DNA of 64,000 nt from Amycolatopsis sp. NBRC 101858 (lineage in GTDB: Bacteria; Actinomycetota; Actinomycetes; Mycobacteriales; Pseudonocardiaceae): assembly GCF_030269325.1 (NCBI RefSeq), contig NZ_BSTD01000007.1, positions 434,001 through 498,000 of the forward strand, written 5' to 3'. Both the position numbers and the translations under genes were made by a program. Below the pieces are notes generated by a model that saw nothing but the letters and a program-made list of their open reading frames with translations, made no database searches and was not told where the DNA came from. The first letter of the stretch is position 1, and the number at the start of each line of letters is the position of its first letter. Below are positions 59,260 through 64,000 of the stretch, one piece after another.

Positions 59260-59618
59260 GCCGTGACTGCTTCGCCGGTGGTGGTCAGCACCGCCGACAG
59301 CCGCGTCAGCACCTCCGGGTGCACGCGGTAGTAGATCCACGTGCCGCGCCGGTCGCCGGTGATGAGCCCGGATTCGCGCAGCACCTTGAGGTGGTGGGAG
59401 ATGGTCGGGCCGGTCAGGTCGAAGGCGTCGGTCAGGTCGCACACGCACGCCTCGCCACCCGCGTGGGACGCGATCAGCGACAGCAGCCGCAGCCGGACCG
59501 GGTCGGCCATCGCCTTGAAGAGGTGCGACAACTCGACCGCCTGGTCCTGCGTCAGCGGCTCCCGCACCAGGGGCGCGCAGCAGGCGTCCATCGCGACGAG
59601 CGGCAGTTGCTTCGACAT
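59256..59618 (-). CDS. arsR: ArsR family arsenic-responsive repressor
   Basis: 120 residues from ATG 59618 (MSKQLPLVAMDACCAPLV); an upstream in-frame ATG at 59666 lies inside the operator. Winged helix: LFKAMADPVRLRLLSLIASHAGGEACVCDLTDAFDLTGPTISHHLKVLRESGLI. Cys58 and Cys60 (CVC) on the recognition-helix side are the ArsR metalloid site, and Cys13-Cys14 may add ligands. It represses its own operon and, through the shared operator, arsI. It is divergent from arsI. Confidence 0.9.
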   Translation of the reverse strand: MSKQLPLVAMDACCAPLVREPLTQDQAVELSHLFKAMADPVRLRLLSLIASHAGGEACVCDLTDAFDLTGPTISHHLKVLRESGLITGDRRGTWIYYRVHPEVLTRLSAVLTTTGEAVTA

Positions 59619-59674
59619 GCCTCTATATTGACAGGTTTCTACATAGAGGGCAATCTGCTTAGACATCCATCTAT
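59614..59674. promoter_or_regulatory. ars divergent operator/promoter
   Basis: CCTCTAT (59620-59626) and ATAGAGG (59643-59649) are inverted 7-bp arms. GACAT-N3-TCTAT is directly repeated at 59614-59626 and 59662-59674, so two or more ArsR sites cover the gap. A TTGACA box (59628-59633) with CAATCT (59651-59656) gives an arsI promoter with spacing 17. The 70-base gap between arsR and arsI is thus nearly all control sequence. Confidence 0.65.
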
Positions 59675-59688
59675 CAACGGAGGCAGCG

Positions 59689-60144
59689 ATGTCGAGGGTG
59701 CAACTGGCCCTGCGGGTCGGCGACCTGGCGGGTTCGATCGACTTCTACTCCAAGCTGTTCGGCACCGAACCGGCCAAGCTCCGGCCGGGCTACGCGAACT
59801 TCGCCGTCGAGGAGCCTGCGCTGAAGCTGGTCCTGCTCGAAGGCGAGCCCGGCCAGGAGACGGTGATGGACCACCTCGGCGTGGAGGTCGAGTCCACGGA
59901 CCAGGTCAACGCGGCCACCCAGCGGCTCACCGGCGAAGGCCTGGAGACGCTCACCGAGGACGACACGACGTGCTGCTACGCGGTGCAGGACAAGGTGTGG
60001 GTGCACGGGCCGGGCAAGGAGCCGTGGGAGGTCTACACGGTGAAGGGCGACTCGGCGGCGTACGGAAGCGACAGCGCCGCGCTGGTCACCCCGGCGACGT
60101 GCTGCACGAACGACGTCGCCAAGCCCGAAGGCTGCTGCAACTGA
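59689..60144 (+). CDS. arsI: ArsI/CadI family vicinal-oxygen-chelate protein
   Basis: 151 residues. VOC fold: VQLALRVGDLAGSIDFYSKLFGTEPAKLRPGYANFAV, then DHLGVEVE (His62), TTCCYAV with Cys95-Cys96, and KEPWEVYTV with Glu114. The vicinal Cys pair and Glu are those of ArsI, which cleaves the C-As bond of trivalent methyl- or aryl-arsenicals with Fe2+ and O2. The first metal ligand (His5 in ArsI) is Gln5 here, as in many CadI-like sequences. GGAGG 5-9 bases upstream of the ATG. It is the divergent partner of arsR-acr3-arsC. Confidence 0.88.
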   Translation: MSRVQLALRVGDLAGSIDFYSKLFGTEPAKLRPGYANFAVEEPALKLVLLEGEPGQETVMDHLGVEVESTDQVNAATQRLTGEGLETLTEDDTTCCYAVQDKVWVHGPGKEPWEVYTVKGDSAAYGSDSAALVTPATCCTNDVAKPEGCCN

Positions 60145-60156
60145 GTAACCCGCTCC

Positions 60157-61368
60157 CTAGGTGCCGACGCGCGTACTGCGCCGCTCGATCATGACGACGT
60201 CGCGCCAGAAGCCGTGGTGCTGCCCGACGCGTTCGCGGATCCCGATCTCGCGGAACCCGGCGCGGCGGTGCAGTTCCCGGCTCGCGGTGTTCTCGGGGAA
60301 CACGCCGCTCTGGATCGTCCAGATCCCCGCGCTCTCGGTCGAGGCGATCAACGCCGCCAGCAGAGCCCGTCCGACTCCGCGGCCCCGCGCCTCGGGATCG
60401 ACGTACACGCTGTGCTCGACAACGCCTTCGTAGACGCACCGCGAAGACACCGCGCTGATCGCTGTCCAGCCGACAACACTCCCGGCGGCGTCGAGGGCGA
60501 CAAAGCGGTGGTCCGGGAGATGCACAGCGTCCCAGGTCTTCCAGTCGGGCGCGACGGTCTCGAAACTCGCCTGCCCGGTGTCCAGCCCGGCCTGGTAGAT
60601 CGCCGGCACTCGATCCGCGTGCCCGGCTGTCATCGCCACGACCGGGATCGTTTTGGTGGCGCGGATGATCGCGGAGTGGAGCTTGTCGCCGACCTCGTGG
60701 GTCAGCTCGATCTCGATGTCGGCGAAGCCGGCTTCGCGCAGCAGCATCCGGTAGCGCCCGATGGTGAGCGCGCCACCGAGGCACTCGACCGCACCGGCCC
60801 GCCTGGCGCGTTCGGCGTCGGTGAGCGTGTCGTCGGCGACGATGTCGGCGACGCCGAGACGCCCACCGGCCCGCAGGACCCGGGCGATTTCGGCGAACAC
60901 GGCGGGCTTGTCGGGCGAGAGCGCGATGACGCAGTTGGAGATGACGACGTCGACCGAGGCGGCCGGCAGCGGGATCTGCTCGATGGTGCCCTTGACGAAC
61001 TCCGCGTTGAGCACGCCGGCCTGCTCGGCGTGCCGGCGGGCGAGGGTGAGCATGTCGTCGGTCATGTCCAGGCCGATCGCCCGCCCGTCCGGCCCGACGC
61101 GGCGCGCGGACAGCAGGACGTCCAGCCCGCCGCCGGACCCGAGGTCGAGCACGGTCTCGCCGGGCTTCAACTCGGCGACGACCAGGGGGTTGCCACAGCC
61201 GAGGCTCGTGGCGGTCACCTCGTCCGGGAGTTCCACGCCGGCGTAGTGGACGGCGCCGAGCCGGCCGGCATCCCGGTCGCCGGTGAGCAGGCCGGTTCCC
61301 GCACCGGTCAGGGCTCGCCGGGCGGCGGTGGCGTACCGGTCCCGGACGGCATCGCGGTCGGGGTTCAT
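60157..61368 (-). CDS. arsM: ArsM-GNAT fusion: arsenite methyltransferase + acetyltransferase
   Basis: 403 residues. Residues about 1-238 are arsenite methyltransferase: TSLGCGNP (Cys58), SAM motif TVLDLGSGGGLDVLLSAR, ISNCVIALSPDK (Cys146) and AVECLGGAL (Cys196). Residues about 244-403 are a GNAT domain very like phosphinothricin/arsinothricin acetyltransferase (Pat/ArsN1): GWTAISAVSSRCVYEGVVEHSVYVDP, acetyl-CoA loop RGRGVGRAL (328-336), GVFPENTASRELHRRAGFREIG and FWRDVVMI. One polypeptide would thus methylate arsenite and acetylate an arsenical or antimetabolite. The start overlaps the arsR stop by 4 bases. Confidence 0.88.
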   Translation of the reverse strand: MNPDRDAVRDRYATAARRALTGAGTGLLTGDRDAGRLGAVHYAGVELPDEVTATSLGCGNPLVVAELKPGETVLDLGSGGGLDVLLSARRVGPDGRAIGLDMTDDMLTLARRHAEQAGVLNAEFVKGTIEQIPLPAASVDVVISNCVIALSPDKPAVFAEIARVLRAGGRLGVADIVADDTLTDAERARRAGAVECLGGALTIGRYRMLLREAGFADIEIELTHEVGDKLHSAIIRATKTIPVVAMTAGHADRVPAIYQAGLDTGQASFETVAPDWKTWDAVHLPDHRFVALDAAGSVVGWTAISAVSSRCVYEGVVEHSVYVDPEARGRGVGRALLAALIASTESAGIWTIQSGVFPENTASRELHRRAGFREIGIRERVGQHHGFWRDVVMIERRSTRVGT

Positions 61369-61709
61369 CCGGCCGCCTCTCCGGCTTCGGCGAACGGCCG
61401 GACACCCCGGCCCATGACGACGTCGGCCGCGCTCGGGAAGCAGGAGACGCACTCTTGGTTGATCCGGTAGAGCCGGGCGGTCCCGCGTGGTTCGACGAGC
61501 ACGAACCCGACGCCGGCCAGGACTTTCAGGTGCGCGGAGACGGTGGACTGCCCCACGCTGACCCGCTCGACGACTTCCCCCACCGTCATCGGCCCGCCGG
61601 CTTCGGCGAGCAGGGTGACGATCTGCACGCGCGTCGGGTCCGCGAGCGCGCGAAACCAGCCGGCGTAGATCCCGGCGGTATCCCGACTCAGCACGGCAGC
61701 TCCTTCCAT
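61365..61709 (-). CDS. arsR: ArsR/SmtB family repressor of the arsM-GNAT gene
   Basis: 114 residues. Winged helix: WFRALADPTRVQIVTLLAEAGGPMTVGEVVERVSVGQSTVSAHLKVLAGVGFVLVEPRGTARLYRINQE, then C-terminal Cys87-x2-Cys90 (CVSC), the arsenical-sensing pair of the actinobacterial ArsR group. It is a different subtype from the arsR at 59256 (CVC). It overlaps arsM by 4 bases; a palindrome just upstream is its likely operator. Confidence 0.88.
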   Translation of the reverse strand: MEGAAVLSRDTAGIYAGWFRALADPTRVQIVTLLAEAGGPMTVGEVVERVSVGQSTVSAHLKVLAGVGFVLVEPRGTARLYRINQECVSCFPSAADVVMGRGVRPFAEAGEAAG

Positions 61710-61711
61710 CG

Positions 61712-61733
61712 TTCATCGACGATAGCCGATGAA
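61712..61733. promoter_or_regulatory. palindrome TTCATCG-N8-CGATGAA, operator of arsR-arsM
   Basis: Perfect 7-bp arms (61712-61718 and 61727-61733), directly upstream of the arsR start at 61709. Length and spacing fit an ArsR/SmtB dimer. The start codon is only 3 bases from the site, so the mRNA 5' leader is very short or the operator overlaps the start of transcription. Confidence 0.6.
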
Positions 61734-61804
61734 TGACACGCGTGGAACCCCCTCCGGGCGAACGCACCGCTTGACACCGCCCCTGAACAGCCTATATAAA
61801 CCAC

Positions 61805-61820
61805 TCGGTTACAAAACCGA
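61805..61820. promoter_or_regulatory. palindrome TCGGTT-ACAA-AACCGA upstream of ArsR/SRPBCC operon
   Basis: Perfect 6-bp arms with a 4-base spacer, 11 bases before the ATG at 61831. AAGG lies within it as part of a ribosome-site-like AAAGG (61820-61824). TATATAAACC (61792-61801) precedes it as an A/T-rich -10 candidate. The adjacent ArsR-type protein (61831) is the natural binder. Confidence 0.55.
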
Positions 61821-61830
61821 AAGGTTATCA

Positions 61831-62157
61831 ATGGGCACGAGCAGCACCCTGGACGCGACCTTCGCCGCCCTCGCGGACCCCACCCGGCGGGCCATCCTCG
61901 CCCGGCTCGCGACCGGCGACGCCACCGTCACCGAGCTCGCCGCTCCCTTCGCGATGAGCCAGCCCGCCGTGTCGAAGCACCTCCGGGTGCTCGAGCGGGC
62001 CGGGCTGGTGAAACGCGGCCGGGACGCCCAGCGGCGGCCGTGCCACCTGGTGGCCGAACCGCTCAAAGCCGCCACCGCCTGGCTGGCCGGCTACCGGGAC
62101 TATTGGGAAGCCAGCTACCGGCAGCTCGACGACCTGCTGAAGGACCTGCAGCCATGA
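61831..62157 (+). CDS. ArsR-family (SdpR-like) transcriptional regulator
   Basis: 108 residues. Winged helix: TLDATFAALADPTRRAILARLATGDATVTELAAPFAMSQPAVSKHLRVLERAGLVKRGRDAQRRPCHLVAEPL. A single Cys and no metal-ligand pairs, so it is not a metal sensor but of the SdpR/SRPBCC-associated type. It overlaps the SRPBCC gene by 4 bases and is preceded by its own palindrome. ArsR-SRPBCC pairs usually regulate stress-induced lipid- or ligand-binding proteins. Confidence 0.85.
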   Translation: MGTSSTLDATFAALADPTRRAILARLATGDATVTELAAPFAMSQPAVSKHLRVLERAGLVKRGRDAQRRPCHLVAEPLKAATAWLAGYRDYWEASYRQLDDLLKDLQP

Positions 62158-62642
62158 CGCTCCCGGGCCTTCAGGTCACCGAAGCGGGCGACACCGGGCT
62201 CGTGCTCACCCGGTCCTTCGCCGCTCCCGCCCACCTCGTCTTCGCCGCCCTCACCCAGCCCGACCTGCTGCGCCGCTGGCACGGCGCCCGCGGCTGGCAC
62301 CTGACCGGCTGCGAAGTCGACCTGCGGCCCGGGGGTGCCTGGCGGTTCGTCTCCCACGGGCCCGGCGGCGCGGAAATGGAGATGTACGGCGAATTCCGCG
62401 AAGTCGAGCCGCCCGCGCGGCTCGTGCAGACCGAGATCCACCGCGGCTGGCCCGAAGGCGCCGCGCTCGTCACCACCGTCCTGGCCGAGGCCGATGGCCA
62501 CACCACCATGACCGTCACCGTGCGGTACCCGTCACCGGAAATCCGCGACCAGGTCGTGCGCACCCCGATGCGACGCGGGGCCGGCGAATCCTACGACCGC
62601 CTCAGTTCCCTGCTCGACCACGAGAAACGAGACCACTCATGA
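62154..62642 (+). CDS. SRPBCC (AHSA1) family protein
   Basis: 162 residues. START/Bet v 1-like: GLVLTRSFAAPAHLVFAALTQPDLLRRWHGARGWHLTGCEVDLRPGGAWRFVSHGPGGAEMEMYGEFREVEPPARLVQTE is the AHSA1 pattern (WxG, GG..RF...). Such proteins bind hydrophobic ligands. It is co-translated with the ArsR-type gene before it (ATGA overlap) and overlaps the VOC gene after it. Confidence 0.85.
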   Translation: MTLPGLQVTEAGDTGLVLTRSFAAPAHLVFAALTQPDLLRRWHGARGWHLTGCEVDLRPGGAWRFVSHGPGGAEMEMYGEFREVEPPARLVQTEIHRGWPEGAALVTTVLAEADGHTTMTVTVRYPSPEIRDQVVRTPMRRGAGESYDRLSSLLDHEKRDHS

Positions 62643-63088
62643 GCGACAACGTCTTCGAGATCCCCGACGCTTCCGAGGTCGTCAACGCCCCCGGCAACCC
62701 GCCCGTGCCCCCGGGCGCGTTCCTGCTCGAACTCGTCCCGGTGCCGGTCTCGGACCTCGACCGGGCCATCGCCTTCTACCGGGACCAGGCCGGCTTCGCC
62801 CTCGACGTCGACGTCCGCCCGGCCGAGGGCGTCCGCATCGTGCAGCTCACCCCGCCCGGCTCGGCCTGCTCGATCTCCCTCACCGAAGGCGTCCAGCCGC
62901 TCGCCCTGCCGCCGGGCGCGATGCGCGGGCTGCACCTGGTGGTCGCCGACATCGAGCAGGCACGCACCCAGCTCGTCGAGCGCGGGGTCGAGGTCGGTCC
63001 CGTCGAAGACATGGGCGGCGTGCTCTACGCCTACTTCGCCGACCCGGACGGCAACACCTGGTGCCTGCAGCACATGCCCTGGCGCTGA
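62639..63088 (+). CDS. VOC family protein
   Basis: 149 residues. Glyoxalase/bleomycin-resistance fold: LELVPVPVSDLDRAIAFYRDQAGFALDVDVRPAEGVRIVQLTPPGSACSISL, the half-repeat GLHLVVADIEQARTQLVERGVEVGP and the closing YFADPDGNTWCLQHM, where His/Glu metal ligands would be. It overlaps the SRPBCC stop. The ArsR-SRPBCC-VOC operon is common in actinomycetes; its substrate is unknown. Confidence 0.85.
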   Translation: MSDNVFEIPDASEVVNAPGNPPVPPGAFLLELVPVPVSDLDRAIAFYRDQAGFALDVDVRPAEGVRIVQLTPPGSACSISLTEGVQPLALPPGAMRGLHLVVADIEQARTQLVERGVEVGPVEDMGGVLYAYFADPDGNTWCLQHMPWR

Positions 63089-63095
63089 CGCGCCG

Positions 63096-63995
63096 TCACC
63101 CGCTCACCGCGCGTTCGACGTGCAGGGCCAGGAACGCGTACACCCGCCGGACCAGCTCGGGTTCTCCGCCCATGAGGTCGTACCCGTGGTCGACGCCGCG
63201 GATGTCGTAGTGCTCCACCAGCGCACCGGCCTCCGCGAGCTTGCCGGCGTAGGTGACGGCTTCGGCGCGCAGCCGGTCGTGCTCGCAGGTGATCACCAGT
63301 GCGGGCGCGATACCCGCCAGGCCGTCACCGTTGCTCCCCCACGCCGGCGACGCCAGCGGGTCCGTGCGACGGGCGGCGTCGGGGATGTAGGCGGTGTCGA
63401 AGACCTCCCCCATCCACGGCCGGATCACGACGCCCGGCGACGCGGGTTTCGCCGCGGCCGGGGTGACCAGGTCGAGCGGCGGGTAGTGCAGCACCTGCAC
63501 CGCGATCTCCGGCCCGCCCTCGCGCAGCGCGAGCCGGGACGCCGCGGCCGCCAGTGAGCCGCCGGCGCTCTGCCCGCCGACGCACAGCCGTGCGCCCGCC
63601 CACTCCCGCTCGGGCGCGGCCGCCCACGCCAGCGCGTCGAAGACCTGTTCGCACGGCACGGGAAACCGCCGCGCCGGCGCGAGCGCGTAGTCGACGTTGA
63701 CCACGAACACCCCGGCGTGCTCGGCGAGGTACCGGCACAGCGGGTCGTCCCCGATCGGGCCGCCCACCACGAACCCGCCGCCGTGGGCGTTGACGTACAC
63801 ACCTTTCGCCGGAACGCCTTCCCGCGGGCGGTAGAGGGTGGCGGGCATCGGCCCGTGCCGGGTCGGCACCGCGATTTCCGTGGTACGGCCGGGAATCTCG
63901 GGGAACAGCGGCCGCGGTTTGAGCGCGCGGGCGGCGGCCGCCCCCATCAGGCGGGCCACGCCGTCGGCGACGAACGGCTTCGACAGGATCGACAC
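63096..63995 (-). CDS. alpha/beta hydrolase of the HSL (hormone-sensitive lipase) family
   Basis: 299 residues from the GTG at 63995, five bases from the window edge; an earlier start outside the window is possible. HSL oxyanion motif NAHGGGFVVGG, nucleophile elbow GGQSAGGSLAAAA with the catalytic Ser, charge-relay Asp in VITCEHDRLRAEA, final His in GVDHGYDLMGG. It hydrolyses esters of medium-size acids. It is convergent with the VOC gene (7 bases between stops). Confidence 0.85.
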   Translation of the reverse strand: MSILSKPFVADGVARLMGAAAARALKPRPLFPEIPGRTTEIAVPTRHGPMPATLYRPREGVPAKGVYVNAHGGGFVVGGPIGDDPLCRYLAEHAGVFVVNVDYALAPARRFPVPCEQVFDALAWAAAPEREWAGARLCVGGQSAGGSLAAAASRLALREGGPEIAVQVLHYPPLDLVTPAAAKPASPGVVIRPWMGEVFDTAYIPDAARRTDPLASPAWGSNGDGLAGIAPALVITCEHDRLRAEAVTYAGKLAEAGALVEHYDIRGVDHGYDLMGGEPELVRRVYAFLALHVERAVSG

Positions 63996-64000
63996 GGGCG

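Overview
The window is about 73% GC. Starts are often GTG or TTG, genes frequently overlap by 4 bases (ATGA or GTGA), and the content includes an AfsR/SARP regulator, secreted peptidoglycan hydrolases, F420/FMN luciferase-like monooxygenases and an actinobacterial arsenic locus. Together these point to a filamentous actinomycete of the Pseudonocardiaceae, most like Amycolatopsis; the genus is inferred. No rRNA, tRNA, insertion sequence, integrase or CRISPR array was seen.

Left part (1-19,900): a SnoaL-like/SDR gene pair sits behind a promoter with two palindromic operators. A large organosulfur block follows: a cystathionine-beta-synthase-like enzyme, luciferase-like monooxygenases, a LysR regulator and an SfnB/DszC-like acyl-CoA-dehydrogenase-fold monooxygenase. 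Divergent from the last is a 13-gene, mostly translationally coupled run (7379-19848). It encodes SsuD-like monooxygenases, a hydrolase, an Rrf2 regulator, a cupin, a DsbA-like protein, a sulfonate-type ABC transporter with two binding proteins, an AprA/AprB-like flavoprotein-ferredoxin pair, a BisC-like molybdoenzyme and a flavin reductase. The simplest reading is uptake of organic sulfur compounds, reductive removal of S-oxides, FMNH2-dependent C-S cleavage and assimilation of the sulfite. The left edge of the block encodes a sulfur-amino-acid enzyme, which fits.

Middle (19,900-39,300): two secreted cell-wall hydrolases with different catalytic heads (CHAP and glucosaminidase) carry the same seven-repeat C-terminal propeller and flank an AfsR-type regulator. 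Next come a DinB-like protein, a MarR regulator divergent from a FUSC exporter, a VWA/Calx-beta exported protein, an MFS/ROK pair, a type I methionine aminopeptidase behind a 30-bp palindrome, and an LLM/SMP-30/TetR group. The MarR and aminopeptidase control regions share a 9-bp half-site.

Right part (39,300-64,000): a small secondary-metabolism-like group (unknown small protein, KAS III-like acyltransferase with Ser in place of the catalytic Cys, PobA-like monooxygenase behind an attenuator-like leader, O-methyltransferase with an extra N-terminal domain). Then come a very large Sec-exported RHS toxin with a coupled downstream putative immunity gene, a secreted SGNH hydrolase, a beta-helix protein with a duplicated module and a second aromatic hydroxylase. 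The arsenic locus follows: arsR-acr3-arsC, divergent arsI, and arsR-arsM with a fused phosphinothricin-acetyltransferase-like domain. The window ends with an ArsR/SRPBCC/VOC operon and an HSL-type esterase.

Two intergenic stretches (5804-6044 and 39011-39308) hold non-coding tandem repeats. All functional names rest on motifs and family resemblance read by eye; no database search was run.
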